Shown here one piece after another: positions 24,801 through 35,500 of a stretch of DNA of 46,889 nt. The stretch is from contig ONDK01000013.1 in assembly GCA_900316565.1 (NCBI GenBank), positions 1 through 46,889 of the forward strand, read 5' to 3'. The notes below the pieces were generated by a model. That model was not told the origin of the DNA, searched no databases, and saw only the letters and a program-made list of their open reading frames with translations. Every line of letters starts with the position of its first letter. Position 1 is the first letter of the stretch. This DNA comes from an uncultured Prevotella sp. GTDB taxonomy: Bacteria > Bacteroidota > Bacteroidia > Bacteroidales > Bacteroidaceae. A program made the translations under genes and the position numbers.

Positions 24801-27008
24801 CATATTGCAGTTGTTGCGCAGCTCCGTATAGTCGTCATAGTTTGGCATCATCCATACGCTGCCCCATGTCTTTGCTGCCGCGTCATTGTGTGTTGCTTGG
24901 ATATCCCACAAGCCGTCGGGATTATAATATGTGCTTTGCTTATACCAAGTATAGTTATTCTGGGAATACGCATCCTTTGCCTTGGTCTCACCGAAGGCGA
25001 AGTGGGTGCCGCTCTCGTCAGGAGATTTGGCACCGATGTTCACCGCTGCCCATCTGTTTCCTGACGGCAGCCCGAGGTCCACGATGGCATTGCCGAACTG
25101 GCGTGTAAAACCATAGCTGACGCTGTCGCCGTTCTCTATGTAAGCGCGGTAGTAGTAGACGGTGGTGTCTGTGGACTCCGAGAGCGTGTAGACAGCGGAG
25201 TATCTGCCGTCGGTAGTGGTCTTAACGGGAAGCTTGGTGCCGTTGGCGATAGTGGGATTATTGGAGGTGGAGACTACGAAGCCCGTTTTCGCATTCTTCA
25301 CTTTTGCCTTCTTCAGGCCGTTGACGGAAGCGAAGAGCGTTGCCGTGCCCTGGCCGAGATGCCACTGCACACTGTCTGTAGACACTTGAAGACGGGTGCC
25401 GTCGAAAGTCGTCATGCTATTGCTGATGACGGGGCGGATGCTCATACCGTATGTCGGTTCACCAGTACCGCCTGTTGGTATGCTCTTACTGCTCTTGCTG
25501 AAATTAAGATACCAGTTTCGTTTCTCTCCGTCGCCGACAAGCATCGATGTACGGTAGCAGCCTCGTGACAGGTATTCGCTCACTCCTGTGCCGCTTCGAT
25601 AGCCTGCCGCAGGCATGAATATGCTGTTGCCGTTCTTCCCTGTTATCTTGTAGCCGTTGATGCCGTTGACAGACATCCATGTCCATGTGCAGTTGTCCGT
25701 GAGCATATTCATCTCTGTATAGCTTGGGATAGAGAATGTCTCACCGAGGCGCACATGCGCGACATCGTTGTCCGTGAGGCGTATGTCGTTGCCGGGATAG
25801 GTGCTGTGGAACTTATATGTATTATTGTTGTCGTTCACTCCCTTGTCGGTGGTCTCGCCAAATGCATAGTAGTTTCCAGTCTCTTCCGGAGAACTGGCTC
25901 CGTAGTTGTGGTTCAGGAACTGTACCGGTAAGCCGAGGTCAACGGCATAGTTGTTGACATTCGCCTTAATGACGTAGACGGTGTTTGGCAGAACCTCGTC
26001 GAGATCTATATATTTCCTCAGTGTTCCCGTGGAACCGAGGAGGGTGTCGCAGACTGTGAAGTCGCATGTCAGACGTGTGCTTCCGTTCTGCGGTGCAATG
26101 ACCATGTATGCTGCTGCCTTCGTCTGCGAAACTTTCTCAGGGAGGATGAAGTTGCCCGTGGTGAGTGTTATACAGTGTGTGGTGTCGGCCTTAGGTCTGA
26201 TGCCGTCGGTGGAAAGGGAGAATGTTCCGGCGATGGCACTGTCGGAACGCACGGTAATCTTCTTCAGCACTGTCCGTCCGAGGTCGTTGCCGATATAAGG
26301 CAGGAAACAGAGATATGCCGCATGGTGTGTGAGGGCGAAGGTGTAGGACCCGTCGTCCTGTCGCTCGGCGACGGCGGTGCCACAGTCGCCGCCACGTCCG
26401 ATGTGCCGTGAGTCGTCGGCGATGTCCTGTTGCTGACTTGTGGCTACCACGACTTCATTATACTGCTGTGGCGACTGTCCGGCGTAGTATACCGTTACCT
26501 TGTCGGCAGTTACCTTGTCGCCACCGAAAAAGAAGTCAGCGGTGGCCTTGGTACTACTGATGGTCGCTAAGGTGTCGCGGCGGCCGTCCTCAAGGTATAT
26601 ATGGTCGCCGTCCTCCCAAAAGAAGTCCACGGCGGCTTTCTTCACCTCGAAGTCGCCACTGAGCGATGTGTATCGTGGCTTGGCTCCTGCCGGCCGTGCG
26701 GCCATGGCGCCGGTGAAGCGCACGAGATGTGAGTGCAGTCCGTCCTTAACCATCACGACACTGTCGAGGGCGGTGATGTCGTAGCGGCGTTGCCGTCCGT
26801 CAGTCAGCTCTATCTCCATGACGGCGAAGTCAGCGTGGTGCACACCGTTGAGATCCGTCCGTGAGTGGGTGATGCTCTTTACGCTCTTTAGTGTCAGCGT
26901 ATCGGGAGAAGCCTTATGCGGATAGACACATAGCATGTCCTGCGCCATAGTCGCATTCACCATGAACAGCATAATAGCCAATACAATCAACCTTATATCT
27001 TGTCTCAT
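21861..27008 (-). CDS. Giant secreted protein with four FISUMP units and a C-terminal LamG-like domain
   Basis: A 1715-aa protein with a signal peptide (ending ATMAQ). The N-terminal 350 or so residues are the shared fimbrillin-like module (SHSRTDLNG, HIGRGGDCGTAV). Then come four FISUMP units, opening YAVDLGLP, AIVDLGLPSG, GVVDLGLS and DYVDLGLASG. Each contains W-A-x-x-N, a YAWGET-like strand, an MPT/TP segment, and [TS]GKNGNSIF-like and IRPV strands. Between units lie Ig/FnIII-like modules ending YYYRAY. The last 190 residues form a concanavalin/LamG-like domain (GYSIEVLMKTP, NADTWYHVIITWDK, ASLYVDGQLEGTVD, ARIYGSTLSADQV). FISUMP domains are known from Fibrobacter and Bacteroidota surface proteins, but their function is unclear. 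The C-terminal lectin-like cap suggests glycan binding, which is inference. Confidence 0.9.
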   Translation of the reverse strand: MRQDIRLIVLAIMLFMVNATMAQDMLCVYPHKASPDTLTLKSVKSITHSRTDLNGVHHADFAVMEIELTDGRQRRYDITALDSVVMVKDGLHSHLVRFTGAMAARPAGAKPRYTSLSGDFEVKKAAVDFFWEDGDHIYLEDGRRDTLATISSTKATADFFFGGDKVTADKVTVYYAGQSPQQYNEVVVATSQQQDIADDSRHIGRGGDCGTAVAERQDDGSYTFALTHHAAYLCFLPYIGNDLGRTVLKKITVRSDSAIAGTFSLSTDGIRPKADTTHCITLTTGNFILPEKVSQTKAAAYMVIAPQNGSTRLTCDFTVCDTLLGSTGTLRKYIDLDEVLPNTVYVIKANVNNYAVDLGLPVQFLNHNYGASSPEETGNYYAFGETTDKGVNDNNNTYKFHSTYPGNDIRLTDNDVAHVRLGETFSIPSYTEMNMLTDNCTWTWMSVNGINGYKITGKNGNSIFMPAAGYRSGTGVSEYLSRGCYRTSMLVGDGEKRNWYLNFSKSSKSIPTGGTGEPTYGMSIRPVISNSMTTFDGTRLQVSTDSVQWHLGQGTATLFASVNGLKKAKVKNAKTGFVVSTSNNPTIANGTKLPVKTTTDGRYSAVYTLSESTDTTVYYYRAYIENGDSVSYGFTRQFGNAIVDLGLPSGNRWAAVNIGAKSPDESGTHFAFGETKAKDAYSQNNYTWYKQSTYYNPDGLWDIQATHNDAAAKTWGSVWMMPNYDDYTELRNNCNMKDTVVNGMTGYLFQSKKNGRSIFIALTGYYNSSYSSFANYEYLTVSKVRDDYNNCSWSYYNKALNNGRERLYGVPIRAIYKTNAKATNGKPLFVRTLQARKYYNGSNENDTLIAVVRGLSTENTATTGIVWWRAGKGRDKGKSIKLTPDADGYISTVVVPDTVCADYRYQAYVNDGKDTYYGDSLTFTSAGVVDLGLSVCWANVNLGAESSYTNGDYYRWGATRPYRNVTDEYIKNVDILPESGRDVAANTLGAGYRMPTKAEMQELLDNCDKVYTTVNGQNGWRFTSKKAGYTNKSIFVALGGYYEGERIRNYNYFSRYWLSNYDNGYGSSYGSDNNGKPYIRSDYKSYGYLIRPVRQKSNYVATAGITRDFTDDSEHIILKGYVSDIQHDITAKGFVLGDSANITVASAQRIAVSAAAVNGYYSYDMGVLDRGRTYYYRAYIYDGSKYTYGEAKSFTTTDYVDLGLASGTLWANHNVLADNPESYGGYYAWGETETKDSYDLNNYKYYQKNNYIEIGQNIAGTQYDAATKNMGTLWETPTQQQCKELADNCTWTETTVNGVAVWKVASKKNNNYIILPKAGRYNGMSDDVSGQANYMTASRYSYYSLNDFWIPNGGKPQSEPTNNNYKYKGYVVRPVLNAKTTSEGRHVCMDGNVTWAIGDTNAKFTATVSAVEDLIAADFGFLVGSKPEDIDSYDNANNEKIAETAVLAAGNRKASFTCTYPYDGTPKYVRCYMHIGNEYVLGDIRAITAADMLDVEFQSDGGAFTGNGFTNGIVRHGSPTTSYDETYKRYVADFSSNSFAGSTSSAPNFYSCYFDLLPEFQDKLLQGYSIEVLMKTPKTIPNNDESDAFSDYEGGGSGIQIQNKKIGFSWHIGGSYKQVYTNSTVNADTWYHVIITWDKANGKASLYVDGQLEGTVDAAGNAQLPSSGSRYYIVGGNPYGTSNQMGYNGSVAFARIYGSTLSADQVKILYDNLKK

Positions 27009-27061
27009 ATCTTATCTTATCTTTGAGTCCGTATGATGAGTCTTTCTTTCCTTGCTTACTG

Positions 27062-30000
27062 TCAGTCGCCGATGGTGCCACCGGTGTCGCCGGTTCCTGC
27101 ACCCCCGGTTCCTGCACCATCATCACTGCCTTGCTGGCTCTGACCTTGGTTGTGGCCACCGGTGATATCTCCTCCGCCACCTTCCTTGACTCCTGCCGTC
27201 GTAACGGGGCGGATGGCAAGACCATAGAACCGCTCTGTTCCGTCGAGAACCGGCGTGCCGTTGCTGACGCTGATGGTGTAGGCATGTGCATTGTCGGAGT
27301 ATGCCGATGATGTCCAGTAGCGCGTCTCTGTGCCTATGCTGGAGTAGAAGGTGCCGTCCTGTCGTCCCGCTGCCGGGAGGAAGATGCTGTTGCCGTTCTT
27401 TCCGGTGATGGTGTAACCCATGACGCCGTCGACGGTCGTCGCCTTCCATGTGCAGCTATCAGTGAGGAACCGCATCTCTGCCACAGTCGGCATGTGCCAT
27501 GTGCCGCCCCAGAGAACCTTTGCCGCGTCATAGCGCTTGCCGTTGATGTCGGAGCCAATATCCTCATAGCCGTTCTCATAGAGGCTGTAACTGTCGCGGG
27601 TGCACGACGACTTGGCTTTCGTCTCACCCCATGCCAGGCGTGTGCCATAGTCGGACGATGTCTGACTGCCGATATTTATGCTTGCCCATTTCAGTCCGCC
27701 ACCGAGGTCGACGAGCTCAAGGCCGTAGCGTCGTATGCCACCATAGTAATATGTACCGTCGACGAGGATGTATGCACGATAATAATATGTGGTGTCCTTA
27801 TCGTACTTTATCGCTGCGGCCATACAACCGTCGGCTGTAAGCGTGTCGGCGACGATGACTGCTTCCTTGTTGTCAGCGACGAGCTTGTCCTTAGCAGGAC
27901 TTGTCGCTATGACAAAGCCCGACGCCTTCACCTTCGTGCGGTCTATGCCGGCGAAGCGGCCGTAGAGTATTGGCCGGGCGTTGCCCACCTGCCAGTTGGT
28001 GCTGTCTGTGGTGATGAGTACCCGTGTGCCGTCAGCGAGTGTGTTGTTGTATTTCACTATAGGCCTGATGGTGTAGCCGAGGTAGCGGCCGATGGACTCC
28101 ATCGTGCGGGTTACTCCGACGAGCGACGTGCCATAGGCGTTGTCGTTGTCGACGTTGTAGTTGCTGTTCACCTCTGACGACCATAGCGATGCCCTTGTGC
28201 CGTCTCCGGAGACAGCCGTGCCCTGCTTGTAACCTCTCTTGGCAATAAAGATACTGTCGCCCGATGGTCCTACGATGCGGTATATCGGCTGGCCTCGTTT
28301 GATGACCTCTGTCCATGTGCACTTCGTAAGCAACTCATTGATATCGTCGCGTGTAGGCATCTGCCACAGACCACCCCAGATGACGTGTGCCGCGTCGAAG
28401 CTGCTGCCACTGATATCCTTCGGCATCTTTGCCGGCGTGTAGTTGTCCTTGGTGTAGCTGTCCTTAGCCTTTGTCTCACCCCAAGCGTAGTAGGCTCCGC
28501 TCTGCTCTGGACTTGCCGCTCCGAGGTTGATATTCGACCAAAGGGTCTTCGAAGGCAGACCGAGGTCCACCATACGCCGTCCGAACTCATGCTCCTCGGC
28601 GTAATAGTATTTGCCGTCGACCTTCACGAAGGTGCGGTAGTAGTAGATGGTGCCGTCCTTGATGTCGCTGACGGAAGCTGTGAAGGCACCGCTGACGACA
28701 TTCTTCTTCTCGCCTTCAGTCCTCTTGATGTATCTAATGTCGCTGCTGCCTTCCTCTGTGTCCTTGTCAGTGATATGACGCGTAGAGAACGCTATGCCGC
28801 CATCGGTGGCCAGACGGTCGTAGCGCAGACCGAGGATATATCCGTGGAGCGTTGCCTCTTCATCACCGACATTCCAGTCCACATCTCCCGTCGTCATGCA
28901 GATCATTGACTTGTCGGAGAGGGTATCGGTAATCATCGCCACTGGACGGATGGTGATGCCGTAGTATCTGTATGAGTCGTCGACAGAGAGTTTGTTGTCA
29001 TAGCCGTCAAGGGACATTGACCGGGATGTGTTTCCATCCGATGCCCATATAAGAACGCGGTTGTTCTGGTCGTTATAGTTTCCTCTCTGCCACCAGCCCG
29101 TCATAGGCAGGAAAATCTTCTTGCCGTTATGCTTACTTGTCAGCATATAGCCCGACTTATCGTAGAGCGTTGTCTTCTCGCAGGTGGTGTTATCGAGGAG
29201 CTCCTGCATCTCTGCCGATGTAGGCATGCGCCATGGCCCTTGCCAGTTCACCTGCGCCGCGTCGTAGAGTGTACCTGTGATATCGCTGCCTATGTCCTGA
29301 TTGTAGAGCGAGTAGTTGCTTGTCGTGTTCGGCGTCGTCTCACCCCAGTTGTAGAAGCTTCCGTTGTCGATAGGCGACTGTGAGCCCATGTTGATGTTTG
29401 CCCAGCGCAGTCCTGACGGCAGACCGAGGTCTACCATCTCCAGTCCGAGCATCCTCACGTTGCCATAGAAGACACGACCACCCTGACGGATGAACGCACG
29501 ATAATAATATTGTCTGAGGTCCATATCTTTAAATATTGAGACAAACTTACCGTTGCCCGTGGAGTCGCTCTTCAGTTCTATGCCGTTCTTGAGTGTTACG
29601 TCAGCCGTGGTGCCTACGACGAAGCCAAGCTCTACAGTGCTCGCCGCCGACTCGGTGATGCCTGTTGCCGTTCCGCAGAGACGCGCCGTGTTCATACCTA
29701 CCTGCCAGTTCGTGCTGTCCGTGGTGATGGTCATGGCATCCATGGTAAGGGCCTGGCCGTAGAAGGTGGTGTCCTGATATGTCATGAATGCGCGGACATA
29801 GTATCTCTGTCCAAGGTTGAGCTTGTCCATGTCGGCGGCCGACAGTGGGAGACTGTAGCTGCCGTTGTCGGGAGCATCCTGGCTGAGCGTTGTCTGAAGG
29901 ACATCGCTGCCGCTCTTAAGTGTTACCTTATCGGATGTGCCGATGACGAAACCTTCCGTAACGCCCTTTACATCCTCGTCAAGACCACGCATGGTGCCTT

Positions 30001-31996
30001 TCATGACTGTCGACGTGTGGTCGCTGCTGTATTTGATGGAATCGGTGTGGATATAGAAAGGCACACCGCTCTTTGTCGTGGCGTTGCTCTCAAAGACAGG
30101 ACGGATAGCAAGGCCGCGGTATTTGTAATGTATGTAATTACTGTTGTCGTAGTTAAGAAGATACCACGCTTGGTCATTACTGTATTTGTCGGCCGACCAG
30201 AGATGGGACTCTTGGGTATAGTCCCTTACATTATCTATAAAATAACCTGTCATGGGAACAAACATAGTGCTATCGGCATTGTTGTTCCTGTTCTTAAAAA
30301 TATAACCGTCTACACCGTTGATGGTTATCCGGTCTCTGTTAGTTTTATTTACGAGCTCCTGAAGTTCGGAGCGCGTAGGCATACGCCAGCAGCCACGCCA
30401 TGTGGCAGCCGCAGCGTCATATTTCGGGTTTCCTGCAATATTTGTCCCTATGTCGATATATTTACCATCTTTATAATATTGGTAATTATTGATGGTGTAG
30501 CTGTCCTTTGGATTCAGCTCCCCCCAGGCATAGTAGTCGCCACGGTCCTCCGCAGTAACGGAACCAAGGTTTATGCTTGACCATGCCACCGACGTTCCGA
30601 GGTATATTACCTCGCGCTCCATGCCGAACTTCTTAACCTTTCCAAGCCATGTATGTTTGCCTTGCTTGGCATAAGCACGGTAGTAGTAGGCACGCTTGCG
30701 CACATCGTTCAGAGGAGTGGCCTTAAACTGCAGGTTCGCGTCAGGTGTGAGAGGGATATCCTTCTCGTAGTCGCTAAACGTAAGGTTTTTATTATATCCC
30801 CACAGGAAACCGCTCTGGCTCACTGGCAGATTTACGGAGCCATAGAGCGTTACAGGCTTTCCGAACTCCCATTTTGAGCTATCGGTGAATGCCGCCATGA
30901 ACATCCGCACAGGGATGAGCGACGTTACTGGATAGACTTTCGAGGGTTCTATCTTCGCTATGCTGACATTCTTTGCCACCACGGTATCAATCTCTGACTT
31001 TGTGTCATAGACACGGTAGTAGACTTTGAATGTCGTCTTCTCCTGCTGTGGTGCTACGACGATATACGATGCCGACGAGTCCTGGGCTGTGGCCTTAATA
31101 TTCGGCAACAGAAAGTCAGAGGTCTTAAGGGCAATGCTGTCGCTGCCTGTGCCGTTTTTCAGCGTTATGCCGTCGGCAGTCATGGTGTAGCTTCCGGCTA
31201 TATTCTTGTCGGCTTTGATGGCAACCTGTTTTAGCGTTATCGTCTTCAGCGTGTCCACACGCGGCATCAGACAGATAACGGCCGTCTTATGGTCTAGGCT
31301 GAAGCTATAGTCGCTGTTGCGCTGACGGGTGGCCACGGCGGTACCGCAGTCGCCGTCGACACCTATATGTCCGCTGTCGTTTGGCTTTTGTTGCTCCTGC
31401 TCCGCAGGTATCGTTACCTCGTTGTACTTATTGGCTTTCAGTCCTGGATAAAAGACTATGTACTGGTCGGCAATAATGGAGTCACTGGTAAACGAAAAAT
31501 TTCCTGTGGTGTTCTTTGCGGCATCGGAAACGTCGAGTCCGCTGACCTGTTTCGAGGCTTCGCCGTTCTCCAGGTATATTCTGTCGCCACTGGTCCACCG
31601 GTATTCTACGGGTGTACCGGAGTGTCCGTTCATGTCGCCATAAACAGCCGTAAAGTGCTTGTTAGGGACCCGGTTTGTTACTGTAAATCCACAGAAGTTG
31701 ACGACGCGCCGACTCTTGGGCATGACAAGGTGGTCTATCTCCGTCAGGGGATAGACGACCTCGGAGCCTACTGTTCGCAGACGCAAGGTGCATACATCTT
31801 TCTGCATCACCCCGTCAGTGTCCTGCCTGGAGTGATAGATGTCGAGCACATTGTTCAGCAACAGCGTGTCAATGGTGCCGTCGGTCTTGTAAACGAGTAT
31901 ATGGCTTTTCTCCGGCTCCGTGTCCTGGGCTGCCGCAGGGGCGACAGCGAGAAACAATGCCAGCAGACCGAGAATCGTCAACTTCAAATTGTTCAT
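27062..31996 (-). CDS. Giant secreted protein with four FISUMP units and a Gly-rich tail
   Basis: A 1644-aa protein with a signal peptide (ending APAAAQ). The shared N-terminal module (about 30-390; HSRQDTDG, HIGVDGDCGTAV, AASYIVVAPQQEKTT-like) is followed by four FISUMP units, opening EVIYLGTS, EMVDLGLPSG, RMVDLGLPSK and ELVDLGGG, separated by YYYRAF/Y-type Ig-like modules. There are two such modules in a row before the second unit. The last 40 residues are a low-complexity Gly/Ser/Thr/Gln tail after the final IRPVTTAG. No T9SS-type sorting domain or anchor is visible. It lies 53 nt upstream of the 1715-aa gene and 35 nt downstream of the 156-aa gene. Confidence 0.9.
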   Translation of the reverse strand: MNNLKLTILGLLALFLAVAPAAAQDTEPEKSHILVYKTDGTIDTLLLNNVLDIYHSRQDTDGVMQKDVCTLRLRTVGSEVVYPLTEIDHLVMPKSRRVVNFCGFTVTNRVPNKHFTAVYGDMNGHSGTPVEYRWTSGDRIYLENGEASKQVSGLDVSDAAKNTTGNFSFTSDSIIADQYIVFYPGLKANKYNEVTIPAEQEQQKPNDSGHIGVDGDCGTAVATRQRNSDYSFSLDHKTAVICLMPRVDTLKTITLKQVAIKADKNIAGSYTMTADGITLKNGTGSDSIALKTSDFLLPNIKATAQDSSASYIVVAPQQEKTTFKVYYRVYDTKSEIDTVVAKNVSIAKIEPSKVYPVTSLIPVRMFMAAFTDSSKWEFGKPVTLYGSVNLPVSQSGFLWGYNKNLTFSDYEKDIPLTPDANLQFKATPLNDVRKRAYYYRAYAKQGKHTWLGKVKKFGMEREVIYLGTSVAWSSINLGSVTAEDRGDYYAWGELNPKDSYTINNYQYYKDGKYIDIGTNIAGNPKYDAAAATWRGCWRMPTRSELQELVNKTNRDRITINGVDGYIFKNRNNNADSTMFVPMTGYFIDNVRDYTQESHLWSADKYSNDQAWYLLNYDNSNYIHYKYRGLAIRPVFESNATTKSGVPFYIHTDSIKYSSDHTSTVMKGTMRGLDEDVKGVTEGFVIGTSDKVTLKSGSDVLQTTLSQDAPDNGSYSLPLSAADMDKLNLGQRYYVRAFMTYQDTTFYGQALTMDAMTITTDSTNWQVGMNTARLCGTATGITESAASTVELGFVVGTTADVTLKNGIELKSDSTGNGKFVSIFKDMDLRQYYYRAFIRQGGRVFYGNVRMLGLEMVDLGLPSGLRWANINMGSQSPIDNGSFYNWGETTPNTTSNYSLYNQDIGSDITGTLYDAAQVNWQGPWRMPTSAEMQELLDNTTCEKTTLYDKSGYMLTSKHNGKKIFLPMTGWWQRGNYNDQNNRVLIWASDGNTSRSMSLDGYDNKLSVDDSYRYYGITIRPVAMITDTLSDKSMICMTTGDVDWNVGDEEATLHGYILGLRYDRLATDGGIAFSTRHITDKDTEEGSSDIRYIKRTEGEKKNVVSGAFTASVSDIKDGTIYYYRTFVKVDGKYYYAEEHEFGRRMVDLGLPSKTLWSNINLGAASPEQSGAYYAWGETKAKDSYTKDNYTPAKMPKDISGSSFDAAHVIWGGLWQMPTRDDINELLTKCTWTEVIKRGQPIYRIVGPSGDSIFIAKRGYKQGTAVSGDGTRASLWSSEVNSNYNVDNDNAYGTSLVGVTRTMESIGRYLGYTIRPIVKYNNTLADGTRVLITTDSTNWQVGNARPILYGRFAGIDRTKVKASGFVIATSPAKDKLVADNKEAVIVADTLTADGCMAAAIKYDKDTTYYYRAYILVDGTYYYGGIRRYGLELVDLGGGLKWASINIGSQTSSDYGTRLAWGETKAKSSCTRDSYSLYENGYEDIGSDINGKRYDAAKVLWGGTWHMPTVAEMRFLTDSCTWKATTVDGVMGYTITGKNGNSIFLPAAGRQDGTFYSSIGTETRYWTSSAYSDNAHAYTISVSNGTPVLDGTERFYGLAIRPVTTAGVKEGGGGDITGGHNQGQSQQGSDDGAGTGGAGTGDTGGTIGD

Positions 31997-32031
31997 GAGT
32001 TCCTTGTTTTAAAGGTCTTTACAAAAGAATG

Positions 32032-32502
32032 TTACTTCTTGGTAATCTTTGTCGAAATCATATAGGCGCTGACAATGTAAACGCCTGGCGTCAGACTGTC
32101 AAGGCTGATGTCGCACCGGCCTTGTTCGTCGGCTTTCATCTTGATATAGCTCTTGCCGGTTATGTCGTAGACGTTGACAGCACTGCCAGCAGGCACCCCG
32201 CTGATGGCTATATGGTTGCCGTCGACGCTGATGCCGTTGCCGCCATCGCCGACGGAGGCTATCGCCGTTGTCGTCGTGGTCTCATAGTTGAAGTAGCTGA
32301 CCTTTGTCATGTCATAACGGCTTTCCGTCGTGGCGGTGGTGACGACGATGCTGTCGCCGGCGAAACTGATGACGGGCTCGTCGTCAACGAGGACATAACG
32401 TTGCTCGGAGCCTGACGTGAAATGGATGATTAGCTGGTTCGATGCCTCTGCCATTGCCGCAAAGACTATGCAGCATAGCAGGGAGATGATTCTGTGTTTC
32501 AT
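32032..32502 (-). CDS. Small secreted protein with a type IX-like C-terminal sorting region
   Basis: A 156-aa protein with a signal peptide (MKHRIISLLCCIVFAAMAEA-like). Residues 24-80 have the short pattern often found at the start of Bacteroidota secreted proteins (FTSGSEQRYVL...EPVISFAGDSIVVTT...YDMTKVSYFNYE). The C-terminal 75 residues resemble a T9SS type A sorting domain: I..VPAGSAVNVYDITGK and the final GVYIVSAYMISTKITKK. It carries no other domain, so it is a sorting module almost on its own. It sits inside the operon between two giant genes with 35-nt gaps on both sides. The T9SS reading is by pattern only. Confidence 0.78.
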   Translation of the reverse strand: MKHRIISLLCCIVFAAMAEASNQLIIHFTSGSEQRYVLVDDEPVISFAGDSIVVTTATTESRYDMTKVSYFNYETTTTTAIASVGDGGNGISVDGNHIAISGVPAGSAVNVYDITGKSYIKMKADEQGRCDISLDSLTPGVYIVSAYMISTKITKK

Positions 32503-32537
32503 ATCGTTTCGTTTATTTGTTAGTCATAAATATGTTT

Positions 32538-35500
32538 TTACTCATTGCCTTCGACACCGCCGCCAATCTCACCGGTACCGGCTTGCGCTCCTCCGCTGGT
32601 GTCGGCCGACGGGTTGAGGATAGGCCTTAGCAGGAGGGCGGCTGTGCGCTTCTCCTCGTCGTTAAGCGTATGGTTGGTAGGCTTTACAACGAGTGATGTG
32701 GCTGTGTCGGCGGTCTTGGAGTTCTGCTGCGTCGACCAGTAGCTGCCTACAGGGAGGAAGATGCTGTTGCCGTTCTTGCCGGTGATGCGGTAGCCGTTGA
32801 CATCCCATTGCCATGTGCACTCATCGATGAGCTCCTGGATGTTTGCTGTTGACGGCAGACGGTATTTAGTGCCTAAGCGGGTGTGGGCAGCGTCGAGGTC
32901 CGTGCCACCGATATACTGGTAGTTCGACGGCACGCTGTAGCTCTTCGACTTGTCATAAGGTGCCGTCTCACCCCACCGGTACCTGTCACCGGTACCTTCC
33001 TCATTGTCTGTGCCAAGGTTCATGTCCACCCATTTGACTCCAGAAGTCAGCCCGAGGTCTACAGCCTGTGCACCGAAGTGGGAGATATTTGCGGTGTGGA
33101 CGATGCCGTTGAGCTTCGTATATGCCCGCAGGTAGTATATGCCCACCTTGATGGTGTCGAGAGAGGCGGTGAAGACACTGTCGGCGTCAGAGCGAAACGT
33201 GCCCTTGACTGTCTTCGCATCCGACATGTCGGCATTCTGGCTGTAGAGGAAGCCGACCTCCAGTCCTTCTGCTTTCTTGGCGTGGATACTGCCGTAGAAG
33301 GTGCCGCTGTTGCCGAGTGCCCACTTCACAGAGTCGGTGGTTGTGGTGTTGTCGGTCATCTCAATGGCGTTGCCGTAAGAATAGTTGGTACCGTCGGAGA
33401 TATATGCACGGACATAGTATCGTCCTCCGGCATTGAGTGTCTTCAGCCGTTTGCTGTCGACGACGATGCTGTACGAGCCGTTCTCCGTTGCTGTCCGGCT
33501 TATACCGCTTATCACGGTGGTGCCAATCTCCACATCCTCTGTCGTTCCTATGACGAAGCCTTCCGTGAACTTATACTCCGCTGAGGTCATTCCCAGCATC
33601 GTTCCGCTGAGCGTGTTGGCGCTGCGGTCATCCTTATAGCTGATGCCGTCGGTGTGGACGTATGTGTCGTGGCTGCCGAGCTTGCTGTTGCTCTGGTAGA
33701 CGGGACGAATGGTAAGACCGTAGTAGCGTGTGCTGTATTCATTAAGTCTGCGCTTTCCGGACGTGAAGTCAAGTGATGTCGCAAAGCCGTTGACGGCGTC
33801 CTTTGCCGATGCCGACCAGTAGTTGCCACCGGTGGTGTTGTCGTGCAGGTCGGTTATCCTACGGTATCCGGCAGCAGGGAGGAAGATGGTCTGATGCGAT
33901 GTCTTGTCCTCCACCCAGTAACCAGGCACACCGTTCTTCGAGGCCCATGTCCATGTGCAGTTGTTCATGAGCTCGGTAACCTCGGTGCTTGTCGGCATAC
34001 GCCAGCAGCCATTGTACTTCCGCGATGCCACATCATAGTCAGTGGCACTGATTTCCGTACCGATATCACTGTACTTGTCGTTCACATTATATGTATATGT
34101 TATCTTGGTGAAGTTCGGTGCGGTCTTCAGCTCACCCCATGCGTAGTAGTTTCCTTCATCTTCGGCGGTCGTTGCACCGACATTGCGGTCGCCCCACTTC
34201 ACCGACAGGCCGAGGTCTACGGCTATCGGCTCGTTCTGTTTCACCGACTCAGTGGCAAACCGCCTGATGCTTCCGTAGCGTGTCTCATTGTCAGTCTTAG
34301 CGTAAGCACGGAAGTAGTAGATGCTGCCCTGGCTGAGACCACTGGCTTTAGCACTGAATTTGCCATCGACGACCGTAGCTGGAATTATTGTCGCACTTTC
34401 CATAGTGGCAGCCTTTGACAACTCGAATCCCACCTCAGTGGCTTTGCTGCTTCCTGACAGTCCGTTAAGCGTTGCGTTGTCGGTACTGACAGGATTTGCG
34501 CTGAGCGTAGTTACCACCGATGCTACCGGACGGACCATAAGCCCTCTGTAACGCTCCTTGGTGAGAAGTCCTGCCGATGATGACTGATAGTCTATCGAGT
34601 AGGCCATGCTGTTGTCCGACGACAGTTGCGTTGATGACCAGAAAGCCCCCTTGGGAATGATAATGCTCTTTTTGTTTGTCTTGCTCGTTACGCGATAGAC
34701 GGCAGCACCGTCGACGGTCTCCTCCGCCCATGTGCATGACGTGAGAAGCTCCTTCACCTCGTCGGCAGTAGGCATCCTCAGTCCGTTGATACGTTTTGCC
34801 GCCGCGTCATAGTTGTCGTTGCCGCTGATGTCATTACCGATGTCGGTATATCCCTTTGACGAGTAGTAACGGTAGTTGTCCGTAGAGAATGAGTTGCCTG
34901 AGACGGTGTCTCCCCATGCATAGAGGTCGCCGGTTTGCTGTGGCTCGTGGGATCCTATGTTAGCCGATGCCCATCGCAAGCCCGATGGCAACCCGAGGTC
35001 TACGAGCTCCAGGCCTACCGTCTTGGTTTCCGGAGCATAGTAATATGTGTCGCCGGCCTTGATGTACGCACGGTAGTAATATGTTGTGTTCTCCAGCTCC
35101 GGCAGCTTGGCTGAGAAGCCCGTCGCGTCTGCTGTTGATGCTTTAACAATCTCTGCACCATCAGTGGCGGCCTCCGGATTGTCTGTCTTGGCAAGGATGA
35201 ATCCCTTCTCAGCGTCGCTCAGGGCCGCGTCGTTGATGAGTGTGGCATAGAGATGACCGCTCTCATAGCCTGCGCGCCAGTCCGTGCTGTCGGTGCGGAG
35301 GAAGTATGTCTTGCCGTTGATGGTGCCGGTGAACTGTGATACGGCCCTGTAGCCCCATGCGTTAGGGTCTTTGGAGGTGAGGTAGATGAATTTCGTTGCG
35401 TCGGCCTTGTTAGAGACTTTCCAGAGATGTACACCCTCATAGACGGCGGACTCCCAGTTGCAGCCATCGACAAGAGCCTTCCGTTCCTCCTCGGTCGGTA

